Shown: positions 48,944 through 61,700 of the stretch, piece after piece
How positions within the stretch are numbered: position 1 is the stretch's first letter
How the letters are laid out: each line of letters begins with the position of its first letter
DNA from: Sarcocystis neurona
Lineage: Eukaryota > Apicomplexa > Conoidasida > Eucoccidiorida > Sarcocystidae
Assembly: GCA_000727475.1 (NCBI GenBank)
Contig: KL647325.1
Location: forward strand, 361,719-425,718
Length of the DNA: 64,000 nt
Direction: 5' to 3'
Notes under the pieces: model-generated
Seen by the model: only the letters and a program-made list of their open reading frames with translations
Told to the model about the DNA's origin: nothing
Database searches by the model: none
Made by a program: the position numbers and the translations under genes

Positions 48944-50978
48944 ATGGAGTCGACGCGTGTTTCTTTCCCTCTTGTCTCGTCTCGGCCTGCACACATGTCT
49001 CCTGCCATCTCCCAAGCCTTTGCATCTTCCTCTTCTACTCCAAGCAGCAGACATGTGACTGCAGCCTCGACAGGTAGCAACAACACGAGCCAAAATCCAT
49101 CGCCTGCCGCAGTGGCGTCTACTGTTTGCGGACCGTCACCCTTCCATATGAATTTCTCTTCTTCTTCTCTGCCGTCCGCCGACTACCCCGCACCTCTCGA
49201 CTCCCCCTTCGCTGTCCCTACTCCGTCCACGGCTGCTTCTTCCTTCCCGTCGTCCGCTGCTTCATCTTCTAATCAGTTGACCACACCAGCCGCTGCTCCT
49301 GCTTATCCGTCTCAACCGCCTGCTTCTGAGGCCGCCTGTCCACTCCCAAGCTCTGCCGCTCCACACCAGTCTGCTGCGGGTTTCTCAGCTGTCGCTGCGC
49401 CTGCTTTCTCGACTGCTGCTGCAGCTGCTTTCCACCTCCCTGCAGGCGCTCCTCCTACAGCTGCCGTTGCTGCTAATCCGCCAGTACCAGCCACAGCTGC
49501 TTCACAGACACCGTCTCGTGCCGCTGCTACAACACGCCTGGGTGCGGTTCCTGCTGCTGCAGCTTCATCTGCTTCTGCCTCGACTGCTAATGGTGCTGGT
49601 AGTATCTCGGCGGCCACTCCTGCCGCAGCAGATGCTGTTTCCTCTACACCACAGCCCCCACTGCGTGCTACTGCTGCTGCTGTTTCCTCACCTACTGCAA
49701 CTCCTGCAGCACCCGCCGTTCTAGTCGTGTTGTCATGTGAGCAGCAGCTAACCGCACCGTCTTCGACTGACTTCTCTTCTTCGCCAGAAACCAGCTATTC
49801 TTCCATTTCCTCTTCCTCTTCTTCATCCTGTACCGTATCATCTTCTGGGCGTCGCTGCGTCCAGGGCGGCGGTGGGCGCGCAGTCGAGTCTGCTGACTTT
49901 CTGGCGGAAGCTGGTGTTTCTCTCCCCTCTTTGTTAACAATTCACCACGTGTTTGAAAACACAGGGATTTCGTATCGTATAGCAACGCCTACAGGGCATC
50001 CGCCAGCTGTGTCAAATGTAAGCGCAGCCCCCGCCGCTGCTGCTATTGCTGCGGCATCCGCTGGAGCGGCTTCTGCCGCTGTAGCAGCAGCGCTCGAAAA
50101 AAGTGTGCCTGCGGCTCTCTACGAGCAGCTGCTCCATCCCCTGCCGCTGCGCAGCGTGAAACTTAACGAGTTCCAAGGCCTGCTGTTGCCGCACCACCTC
50201 GGGGCTGCCCTTGACCTGCTGCATAGCGCCGCGCTGGCGAAGCTCGTTGCTGCCGCCCTGCCGCCTCTTCGCAACTGGGCCAGCAATAAGAAATCCTCTT
50301 TTTCAGCACGAGGCTGCGGTAGCAGCGGAAAAGAGAAAAAAAATCCTTTAATTGTCTGCGCTGTTGGATACGGCGCCTTTGCCCTCTGTGCGAAACGCCT
50401 CCCTGCTGCCAGTGCTGCCTCCGCTACCGCAGCGGACCTTCCAGAGAGAGAAGAAGCGGCAGCCGCACCCCATCGCTGGGGATGGACTGCAGATGGTACG
50501 TGCCGTTATCCTTGTCTTCCTATCTTTTGTGTCATTCTTCGCTTTCCCTATCTAACGTTTCGCGCATAGAAGAGTAGGAAGCGTCACTTGCGCAATGTAT
50601 CTATAGAGTGCTGGGTCCTGCCTTTGGAAGTGCCAGAAGCATGTAACAGCAGCGCACGTGCTTCTGTAGTCATTTGTCCAACTTTGTGTTCTCTTTTCAC
50701 ACACGTGTATGTGTGGGTACTTGTATCCGTACATAATCGGTGATGCAGACGAGTATCAACTGCAACACACGGGTACATGCTCGCGCACCTGTACATATAT
50801 AAACCACGTATTGTTGTACAAAGCTTCTGATTGATTTCTGTCTGGTGTACGTCTAGATGGAGAAGCTGTCACGTTTGATATGCATGCCCAGATACGCTTC
50901 TGCAAATCTAGACAACGATATATAGGAAAGCCTACATGCGTACCGATATCCCTATCTTAATGTCACCCTACGTCTCCC

Positions 50979-51011
<33 letters not shown>

Positions 51012-54000
51012 CTTTTAAATATTATGCCTGTCTGTGGTTTGACGGTGAACAGCATCGAGATGCAGGAGGCAAGCAGTACCCTCACGTAGCTGAAAACTAC
51101 GCACTTACCTGTCGCAGCCACAGGCACTACGACGCACGCCTATATACGCGCACGCCTGTACATACGTAAGGTGGGGAAATGGATCGATGGATTTCAATGG
51201 TATATACATATATATATGTAAAATGTATTGCATGTGTGAGCAGCACTATGACTGAAGTGTTCATGCCAAGGTTCTGTTTTCCGACTACACTGGTGCCTTC
51301 CTACCTTCCGTCTCTCTCTATTTTTTGAAGTGTACAAGCAAGCAGACGCACATGTATATACGTATATATATGTGTATACGTGTGTGTGTCCGTATATAGT
51401 CACCCTGATGCTCTGCCGATGACGACGTACACATATATATACGTAAAAGAGCGACGGTCCGGTTGCCGTCTCTCCCTCTCTCCATCTTTAGTGTTGACCT
51501 TCGATTCTTTTGCTGCAACAACACATTTGCTGTTTGTTGGCTGCGTCTGCGGATGCATCTGCAAGGAAATATAAAAGTGTCCATGAGTAACTGTAGCTCC
51601 ACTCGTAGAAGCACAGGCGTCGACACCTTTTCGATTTCGGTGTTTAACTTTGTTGCCATTTCGTTGCCCGCTTCTTCCAACATCCATCCGTACGCAGACG
51701 TTGACAAGTGTGTACACAGGTGCGTCTATATATTGTGGGAGCAGTTGCCGCGCTGTTGCTTGTGTGGCTATCTCTGCCTTTCCGCCTGCGGGGACTTCCT
51801 TTCCTGTGCACCTTCCTTCGGGAGTTCCACCACTACGTATGCGGTTGTATATTTGTCTTGACCTTCGCAAGTACACACACACGTATTTATACGTGTATGT
51901 GTGTATGTATGCGTCTTGCTTTCGCTAGTCCCACCACTGCATAGGCGGTTGTATACTTTTGTCTTGACCTTCGCAAGTAGACATACACGTATTTGAATGC
52001 ATGAGTATATATACGTGTATATGCGCGCCTTGCTTTTGTGTCCAGTTTCGGTTCCTTCTGGTGCTGCTGTGCTTCCCCTTGTGCAGCAGCGACACCAGCG
52101 TCCGAGTCTCCTTTCGAAGGGTACGTGCTTACGAGTGTAAGTCCGTTCGACGAGTGTCGGTATCCTTTTTTTGGACAGTTGCCCTACATGCTGCAGGAAC
52201 TGCTAGAAGATAATGGAGCTTCCTTCGTCTCTTTTTCTCGGTCGTTGGATTCTCCTGCCTGCGTCATCGATAGAAATGTTGTGACAGGTCCTAGCGAAGC
52301 CAGCACGCAGGTGTGTCTGCAGGTGTTCGCCCTACTGCTCCTCAATGCTGCTGCTGCTGCGGCAACTGATCGAGCCGCTGCTGCTGCTGGGACCCCTGCC
52401 GTTGCGGGTGCCGGTGCCTCTGAAGCAACGGTGCACGCTGCTGCTGCCAGTGCCGCTGCTTCTGTCCAGACGGTTGCAGTTGCTGCGGTAGAGGCGGCCG
52501 CAGAAGAGCGCCAGCACCAGCTGCTGCTGCTGCAGCAGCGACAGCAACAACAAAGGCAACAGATGCAGCACCCACCCGTAGAACAACACCATCTTGTCCA
52601 CCAGCAGCCAGGGACACACCAGCGGCACCTCCAGCAGCAACTTCCGAAGCAGCAGGAAAAACTTGTGCAGGACCAGCTGCAGCCGTGGAAACCTGTGCAG
52701 CAGCAGCAACTGCAGCCCTTGCAACTGCAACAACAGGCCTCGCAGCAGCAACAGCCCCTGCAGCAGCAGCACCTCGCACCCCAGCAGCAGCAACTCACAC
52801 AGCAGCAGCAGCTCCTGCCTCAGCAGCACGAGGTCGCGAAAGACCAACAGCAACTCTCGGAGCTGCAGCAACCCTTTCAGCAGTCGCCTGCGCAACAGCC
52901 GCACCACCATTCCCTGCAACAACAACAGCGGCAAACGCTGGAGCGGAATAATCGAGAAAAAGATTTTGAAAGAGGAGTTCTTCGTGTGAGTCAAGGGGCT
53001 GCGGGGATTGCTGTCGAAAGCAGTAGACATACTTCTGTTACAGTTGCGTCCACCTCTGGTGTAGCACCGGCTGCCACATCAGCACTGTCACTTGCACCCG
53101 CTGAAGTAGCAGCACTGCCAAATCCACCAGAAACAGGGGTATCACCAAGAGTCAGTAAAATCTGTAGTGCAGAAGGCGGTGTTGCCGGGGAACTATTTGC
53201 CGTCCGGGTGCCCACTGCTAACACTGGTGTCACGGAGGAGATTCACCCAGAAGCAGATAGATATTTACGTTCCTCGACACCGGTGCGTGCCGGTATCTCA
53301 CCTCCGACACTAGCACAGACATCCTTCCAAGGCAGTGAGGAAAGCAGTCCATTGCAGAATGTGCGTAATGCCGACGCAGAGCGGCAAGCTGGTGCGTCTT
53401 CTGCAGGTGATCCGTATTCTGCTGCTGGTAGTGTTGCGGTCGAACGTCCTGGTGGGGATGGCGCCGCCGCACGCGCCGCTGGTGATGCTATTGGCAGTTG
53501 TTCTAGCCCTCCTTGTGCTCTTGTAGTAGGTGCTGCTGTGCGCGCACCTACTACTGATGCTGGGAATGCAGCGACTAACGAAGGCGCGCCGTTTAACAGT
53601 GACATTGCATGCACTGCTAGTACTGCCGCAACACCTGCTACTATGAGGCTCGGCGGGGCTGCAGGTGGTTGCAGCAGCAGTCGAAGCCAGAGTAACCCGA
53701 GCGTAGGTGAACTCAACTCAGTGACGAACGCTGCCATCCAGCGTTCACCTGCGGAGGCGGGGGCTCGCAGCAGCTGCGGGAGCAGCGAAGGGGGTGGTTT
53801 CTTACCAGTAGAGCGTACAGCAGCTGCCGCAGACAGTTACCAAGTGGTTTCACGCGCATGTGTCGAGGGCACCAACAGCGAGAGGGAGAGCGCCAGAGGG
53901 AGGGAAGACGCTTGCAGCAGCACCACGAGCAGCGCACGTACATCTGCGCGTTGGAACCCCTTTGAAGAGCGTGAGGATGCTGCAGAAGAGACGGCGTCCG

Positions 54001-56288
54001 CGATTCCGGTTACTCTCCATTTGTCTGATACTACCGCCGCCACCAGTAATGCTGCTGCTGTTGCCTACGCTCCTATGGCTGGTGCTGATGCTCGTGATGC
54101 AGCAGCTGCTGCTGTAGGTAAGGAGAAATTTAGCAGGGTGGCTCTGTCAAGCAGGCCAGAAAACAAAGCAGCGGCTAGCCACTTGTGGTCCTCATCTCGG
54201 TACACTAGGAGCAGTCATATCAGCGGTAGCGGCTTCGGTACAGGCACGACTATCACCAGTGGGGCCAACAGTAGTGGCAGGACCAGCGACAGCACTAGCA
54301 CATGTAATCCAGGTAGAAAACGGGAAGGGATGTTCGAGGAAGGCGAAGAACCTTTTAACGAGAGGGCAAGAAAGGCGGCAGCAGCTGCAGCAAGCGGACA
54401 ACAGCAAAGCGTCTCCCACACTCCTTGCCAGAAGCCGGAGCACACACAGGAAGGAACGAAGCACGAAGGCAATTTGCACGCAGAGGACGTACGAGGGCAC
54501 GTGCCATTTGAAGGCTGGATAGACAGCACAGGCAATTCCAACAAGACTGCTCCAGTCATTTCTCCTGGTCATCTTGCTCCACGCAGAAACTTTCAGCTCC
54601 ATACGACACGGGGGGACGAGGAATGGGATTACACAGCGGATCCTGAAAATGCTCTGAAGACGTGCAGCGCTGCTTCTGACGCAGTTGCTACTGCTGGTAC
54701 TAAGTGCACAGGTCCAACTGCTTTGGACGCTGCTGCTGGCGCTGCAGCTGCCCGTGCACGTGGTGTCGACTCAGGTGATAGTGTTGCTGCTCCGGGCGGC
54801 AGTGCTGCTGCTGTTCACTGTGCGCACACCGCAGCTGACGATGAGACAGAAACTGGTGTTGCCCGTGCAGAAGCTAACTTTGAAATGGCTGCTGATGCCC
54901 CTGCGCAATCTGGGGATGCTGGGTGGCCGGTGTCTACTGCACTCCACAGACTCGATATTGGCACAGGAGGTGGCACGGTGTTGAAGGCAGCGTGCAGTGT
55001 GCAGCAGTCAAGTAAGGCGTTCTACTCTTTAAATGAGACGGGAGAATCTTCTCCACGGAAAGTCGAGCATTTCGCCGATGTAGAGTATTCTTCTGTAGCT
55101 GGGAGCACTGAACGTGACTCGTACTGGTCGAGGCCGAAGTGGCAGCAGCAGCAGCACAGCATTCGCGCTGGTACTGCGGCCGGCACTCCGTTCAATGCTG
55201 CCACGTCGCAGGCGGTTGCACACGAATGTGCAGCTACTTCTGCAACTTCTGTTCTTGATGTCGCTGCTGGTGGTGCTTCTCATATTTCTGGGACGTCTGG
55301 CGGTGTGAAAACTGCTGTTGGTAGCGACGGAACTAGCCCAGGCATGGCACCAGGATGCCAGGCTTCCGGCTCAACAAAAAGGGTTTTGGCAGGAATAGAC
55401 GAGCAAATAAAGTATGCAGACGAGACCAGGAGAAGCACTTATGAGCTTAACAGTGTAGACGCACCGTCACTACGGTCGACAGATGGTGCAAATAGCGCGT
55501 TCGTTGGTTTGCTGCCGCAACATGATGACGGGGCATCGGTGGCAGCTGAATTGTCAATGACGCGCAGTTCAGCCCTGCACCAACGGGAAAGACAAGTGCA
55601 GCAGCTGCATCACCAGGAGGAGGAGCAGCAGGAAGAACAGCAGCTGGTGCAACGAGATCAGCTGCAGGAACACCGGTTAGGGGTTGCTGACGAACGAAAG
55701 TGCCACAGAAGTCTAAGCACTTCTTCGAAAACAAGTGCCAATGAGTCGGTTTATCCACGTCGAACAGATCATATCACACGCGTATCAGAGGGGGAATCAG
55801 GTGTGGGTCTACCAGAGTTACCGCGCGTACGACCAACAGAACAGCACGGAACACCAGCGGAACAGGGAATGTTTGACAGTCAGGAAGATGATGAATTTGG
55901 TAACTTCGTAGCGAATCCCGGAGCTGTCCCAGTTGACAACGAAATGCTGTCTCTTGCAGGAGCAGCAGCACCAGGAAGTGGCGGTTTTGCCTCTCTTGTC
56001 GATATGAACGACGCAGGAACTGCGGACTCAGCAGTAGGAGCGGATTCAACGCCGGCCCCTGCCAGATGCGATGCAGTGACTGTGGCGGAGTGTCGTAGTG
56101 GATACACTGCTGGGAAAACAGCTGTCATGTTTGAGGGCTTTTCAAGCGGCAAAACATACTGCAACAATACTGAAAGCCGTCGTCACTCCGTCTCACCCCG
56201 AGGAACGTATGACGGACAACAACTTATAGGCCCTTCATCTGCCGAACAGGAGCCGTTCAGCAGAAGTGACTGGTTTCAGTGGCAGTGA
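48944..56288 (+). CDS. GATD1-like protein (DJ-1/PfpI, class I glutamine amidotransferase-like fold) with a giant low-complexity tail
   Basis: Exons 48944-50495 and 52120-56288 join in phase 1 (GATG|GTACGT, CGAAG|GG) to about 1906 residues. Core pieces match human GATD1 in order: PAVLVVLSCEQQ (about 255), HHVFENTGISYRIATPTG (330), NEFQGLLLPHHLGAALDLL (405), NPLIVCAVGYGAFALC with the nucleophile-elbow Cys (472), then across the intron ADGYVLTSVSPFDE, PYMLQELLEDNGASFVSF, VIDRNVVTGPSEAST and FALLLLNA. About 250 Ala/Ser/Pro-rich residues precede the core and about 70 Ser/Gly-rich residues interrupt it after strand 1. Beyond about 600 there are roughly 1300 residues of Ala runs, a Gln-rich block (650-790), and Ser/Gly/Thr/Ala-rich sequence, all in one open exon. 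GATD1 function is poorly known, so none is assigned. The start is the first ATG in frame; 48995 is an alternative. The core match is firm, the N-terminus less so. Confidence 0.82.
50496..52119 (+). other. Single intron of the GATD1-like gene
   Basis: 1624 bases, starting GTACGT and ending CTCCTTTCGAAG. It contains TA runs (50975-51010) and a roughly 104-bp tandem duplication near its 3' end. Splicing here gives W-G-W-T-A-D-G-Y-V-L-T, which aligns without gap to the family, so no exon is missing. Confidence 0.8.
51826..52043. repeat. Tandem duplication of about 104-115 bp in the GATD1-like intron
   Basis: Copy 1 (about 51826-51928) and copy 2 (about 51929-52043) share CCACCACT, GCGGTTGTATA, TTGTCTTGACCTTCGCAAGT, a CACACGTATTT run and a CTTGCTTT end. 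The copies differ by substitutions and microsatellite length. Confidence 0.75.
52500..52960 (+). repeat. Coding CAG tract (poly-Gln block) in the GATD1-like gene
   Basis: CAG and CAA codons make up most of this segment, interspersed with CTG, CAC and CCG, and are translated as Gln/Leu/His-rich sequence. The antisense frames (Cys- or Leu-rich, up to 232 codons) are shadows. The tract directly follows poly-Ala runs coded by GCT and GCC. Confidence 0.85.
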
Positions 56289-58740
56289 AGTAGTCCTTTT
56301 TGCGCCTCAGCTACTATTGTTGCATTGCACTTTCGTTAACCGCTTCTATGCCTCTGCTTTTCACATGTGTGTGTGCGTGTATGCGCATGGTTCATGAGCG
56401 CGCGCAGTTTGATGTCGGATCCAGGTATGTCAAGTCAACAGCATGCAACGTCGCTTGCTTCAATGAAGTGGAGAATCTGCGTCGAACGGCAAATGTCGTC
56501 AGTGATGTGATATATTGCTCATTAGTATGAATGACAGTCGTTCACTCTGCTCTGTAAACAGTCCAAAACCTGGCTTCTACGGTCGTAGCACGACACGTTA
56601 ACGGAAGTGAAACTAGATAGACGCGGGCCTCAAATGAAGTTCTGCAGACTACCTTCTGCAGCTGTTTCACGTGCCACCTGCCGGGCTCATGATATATCAT
56701 TGCTTACCTTTCCGTGAGCGCTGCGGTGGTCATCGGGCAATGTACTGTCAGCTACTTTATAACTTGGTTGGATCGAATCATGTGCATCCCTCCAGCACAC
56801 GCAGACTTCTTTACACAGTTACCAGTTTCATCCTCTCTGCAGCGTTTGCTGTGTTCAAGGATGTTATTCGTCAAGGCGAAGGGCGAGGTCCGCTGGTAAC
56901 GAAATGTAGTCGCGCTTTCGACGTCGTATGTTGTCCTTGTTCCTCGTAACACGGCCAGTCAGAACTTACGCTTCACCCCCGTATCTTCCTCCGTCTCTCT
57001 CCAGATGCATGTATACCTGCACCACTGGTGTCCCTGTTTCTATACACATACTCCGTGTACGTACACATATAAATACACGTGTATAGCTTCGTGCATCAAG
57101 AGTCGCGGTGCCCTAAATCTACTTTGCGACACAGCTTTAAAGTGTGCTGCTCGGTAGCGCTTCTGTTGATGCACGTACACATGTTTGTATCTAGTGTCTC
57201 CGCTTCCGCTGGTAAGCTGTGTCGAGGGTTCGCACCGTGATCGGCAAATGCCGTGGGCCAAAGAGGTACTTAAGCGAAGAGCTAAGAAAACACTGAGAGG
57301 GAGTAAAATAATACGTGCGCCTGTACACGGCGAATCCAATCACATTCACAACCTAAAAAAATTACTACTTACTGCTAAAATTTTAGAGCCAGTATGACAC
57401 GGCATAGGAGATGGACGTCTTTGTTCTGTGGTCCGGAAGTAACGGCCTCGCAGAGGTACAGCAACATGCAAACTGCATCGGGCAAGCCACTGCGTAGAAG
57501 CTATAACAATAGGAAAAGTAGTAGTGCGAGTCTCAGACGTCCGCGTGCCTCTCATTACCTATTCTGTCTCACTTTAACGCCTTCGGAGGGCTCTTGCTGA
57601 CCACGTGGAGGATTTTCATTCCAAAGGCCGGTTTCTTGTTGCCAAAACAGTACTGCGATGAAGTTGTCACCTCCGTAGCAGTGTCCACAAAATGTCACCT
57701 TTTCTTCAAAAAAAGGCCAGCGGACCGCTTACGCGGAAGATGCCGACGCGTACAACGGGTTTTGTGTTTTTCATAAAGACACGCTGTTCTCTGCCGTGTG
57801 TACAAACGTACACCTAGTAGCTGTCTAATAAAATGCCCCTTTTCAAGGTGACTACTGTCAGAGGGGTTCGCATGTGAGAAGTTCACACATTACTCTCCGC
57901 CTCTGTTCACGTAGGGCTGTGTGCATACACATACACAGCAATACACGCAGCACTGGACGTGTCTATCTACACGTATATCGGCGAACTGAAGGAACATGTT
58001 TTAGGCCTCAACACGGTAACTTCCAGCTCAGTCTTCACGCAGCCACAAGCCGTCTCCGCGGTCTTTGTTTTTCAGTGACAACACTTTCAACGCAGCAAAA
58101 AAAAAAAGATTTCAAACAAGTGACCGGCCCTCAGAGGAGAACAACGGAGGAACGCGAACGCGGGTGTCGTTGTTTTGTTGTCCATCACATGAGTCCAGGC
58201 ATCGAGCCCCATGTAGGAAATACTGACGGCAGCGGAGAGTATCGCCTTCTGAAGCGTCAGCGGCACTCAATGCACGTCCAGCCTCCGGTGTTTCAAACGT
58301 AGACATCAAACTGAAAATCCAGTTTAGGTTTTTCTATCGAAGGACAGCTAAGCACCAACAGCTGGTGACGTATATTGCACCTCCGCGTTTAGCACAGGTC
58401 CACGGGTACTAGTGCTTTCTTACATCTAAGCCCAACATATGCACTGATGGTATTTCAAAAAAACTGTCAGTAAACGCAAAACGGATGGCAATTATGTGAT
58501 ATACACGTACGCATATACAGACGTGCAGCTACGTAAGCGTCAGAGTTTCACCTTACCACATAATCGCCCTTCCAAACCTTTTTTGCCCCTGAAACGCTGC
58601 AGCTGCCGTCTCGACTCTCCATTTGTCCATTCCCAACTCTTCTTTTTAGAAGCAGAGTAGAACAACGTTGATCAGCAGGTGAAGGACAGACTGTCTCCCT
58701 CACGAAATCATTAGCGAAATAGAGGTCCTCTGCTCTCCGT
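56289..58740. other. Convergent intergenic region, no supported gene
   Basis: Lies between the 3' ends of the GATD1-like gene (plus) and the ATP synthase c gene (minus). It has ordinary composition with few microsatellites (57045-57085). Open frames at 57394-57600 and on both strands at 58112-58312 have no borders or family features. The untranslated 3' ends of both genes should be here. Confidence 0.5.
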
Positions 58741-61700
58741 TTACGAGTACAATAGCACAGCGCTCATCAGCACGCAGATAATCCCGAGAAATTCCAGAAA
58801 GCCCATTCCAATGAGCGTGTAAGTAAAGAGGTCTTCTTTTATTGCTGGATTTCTTGCGGTTCCAGACACCAGGGCAGCGAACAGGGAGCCGATACCTTGT
58901 GCCACACCACCTACTGACATCAGCGCTATAGCAGCAGCAAGGCTGGCCACACCCGCTTCATATCGAGCGCCAACTTGCATGCCGTACGGGTTTTGACGAG
59001 TAATCAGTGGCTTCTAAAAAATAAGAGAACAATAAAAAGTGAAACAAAGGGACACCTAAATGCATTCGACATGGACATGAACACCGGACAGAGGCACAAG
59101 AAAATGTTGACAAGTATTTGTCAAAGGATGCCCCCACAAAACATAGTCTCTGCCGTCCAGCTGCCAATAAATTCTAAACTGAGGAACAGTAACATCACAC
59201 GACAGCCTTTCACGAGTCACTAGCGCGGTTCGTAAAAGAAACGCAAAATACACACCAGAAGCTACCTTCTACACGACCATAACTCCCGTGCGACACATTG
59301 AAGTCGCACCATGTAGACCTGAAAAACAATTACTGGTCTCTGACGAAGGGCGCATGGCTCGCCCCTCAGTGTGTTACCCATGATACACGAGCGCAGAGGT
59401 GCCCTGGTGTTACACCTAGTGGCGGGCGCAATCCAGGTTGTTTCAGTTAACCGTGTACGAAAAACTTATGGGAGGTTGCATCAAGAACCTACAGGGAGGT
59501 GACCTGCCTGCCTCAAGGTAGGAGCAGAGCACTGATTTCTCCACGCTGGCGACTCAGAAAAGAAAAGCGGGAGGACAGCACTGTTATGGTACAACGGCAC
59601 ATCGACGACAGCCACAGCTACAGGTCTACGGACAGCCGAACCGCAGACGTTTCCAACAAATGGAGTGAAGAGGCTGTACAGAAAGTGAATGCGCACACGT
59701 GCCTGCAGACAATCACCCCCCAGCTGCTGCTGTTGCTCCTTTTCTGCACTCCGGATACGACAAGCACGTGTGCACCGGGCACAGAAAGACACGCACAGAT
59801 TTCCTGTTGCAGCTTCTACGTTGTTCTGAGTGCTAGGCGTATATTCTCTTCATGATGTGTGCATCTACGTAGCGTGGTAACGGAGTCGTCTTTGTGTCCC
59901 AGGTGCAGAGATACGGGTGGCTGGCTGCCTTGCGGGGCGAAAGAAGTGCGAGCACATTGCGGAGCAACTAGGCAAAGCCGCAGTGGCAGACACACCCGTG
60001 CGTGTCCTTTGATACTTCGTGAGCATTTTTCCGTTAGTTTTCTTAAAACTCCTCGCTGAGACTCTAGAACAGGCTGCAGATTCACTGCTGCATATACTAA
60101 CTTCTGCTCAGCCTGTGGAGTTGGGCTTCTCACGGCACTCCCGATCAAACACGCGCGCCCTACTGTGTGTGCAGCTCAGGCTTGCTGGCTGGCGCTACGA
60201 TGTCCTTCCTGTACAAGTTCAACATTCCCGACTACCGCTAGCCGTTCTGTAATATATAGCTACACTCAGATTTACCTGTGTGTCCAGCCGTCTACGACAG
60301 CGGTGGTATAGCAGCAGTGTGCAGTTCTTACATGTCCCCCCTTCTCCTTTAGACTGACCTAATAATTCTGTCAACAACTACGCAGTGTCTCTTTCCCAAA
60401 TATCCTTCTCCACAGAAAATCCCTACTAGTTCCATTACGTAGCACAGTTGTGCCTTCTGTTATGTGCGCGCACATAGCCTTCGCCGTGCAGTTGGAGCCG
60501 CTACTAATCACATTTCTCTCTTGAAACTTCCATCGGAGATACCCCTCCTCCTCCTGTTCTGCGTTCTTTTTCTCCACCCTCACTCCCAAAGCAAAACTCC
60601 GGTGCGCTGTCTCTCCTGCATACAGCTACTAGCAGACGCACACGTGTACAATTGCTTACATATATTCACATACGTTGACAGAAGGAGACCGCCAGTGTTG
60701 CTGTGCGCCAACACAATTACGATTACACATGTGTGGCCACTTTCTTGCACACGAAGGAGCAGGCGGCGGGATGTCAAGAACATGCCCAAATCTACATGTG
60801 TGCAGATATATTCGTGCAACCAGAGGGGGAGACAGAGACAACGCAAGAGACTCTGTTAAAGCACCTGTTCTCCTGTACACGCGTAAACACCTAGCGTGAC
60901 GCGAGTGTACCTTGACGCTCCTCCCGCGTGCAAGCGTACATTTACAGGCGTGCAGAGGACAGATGTATACAGTAAAGGAACGCGTGTCCAGGCTCCGACG
61001 TCTCTCCCTTGACTGCACGGAAGCAGAAACTTTCGTTCTACTGGGGCGGAGACGAGACAGCTACGCGTGGCCGCCGTTCATTAGTGTCTTACGGCGCCTT
61101 CTGTCTTTCCACACAGAATTTCTGAATCCACGGAGGTTGCGAATCCGTGTGCACATACGCATATACATCTGCATGTACCTATATAAGCCAGAAAGGGACT
61201 TGCATATAGACGAGCAAAAGAAACAGGTGCAAATTTATCGATCGCGTCTGGGTATATATACATTTAACTAGATCTTAGTGTGTACGAAGACGGCGCGCAC
61301 ACTTATAAAGATACTTGTACACCGACGCGTAAATAGATCCTCTGAAAGGCCCTGGCCCACCGCAGGTAGAGTGCATGCATAACTACTAATGTATCTGTAC
61401 ACGGGTATATGTGGAGTTTTAGTCCTCCGGGCCCTAGCCGCTTTTCCCTAATCCAGCACACACGGGCTTACACGGGATTGTAAACGGATGTTCATATAAC
61501 ATATGCACACATACATACGTACGAAGCAGGGGAACGCCTCCATGCCGATGCGTGCATACGTGTGTGTACGGTCTATACGCAGACATCTAATGGTATGTGA
61601 GCGTGCGTGTGTGTGCAAGGACTTTATGCGGCTTTGGGTTCGACTAGATCGACGAGGTTGCGTACGCATGACTACATCTGGATTACTTCTGCAGCGAGAG

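Noticed and set aside
52184..53030. Cys-rich and Leu-rich minus-strand open frames of up to 232 codons
   Set aside because: They are antisense shadows of the coding CAG/GCT tract in the GATD1-like exon, which carries conserved core strands directly before it.
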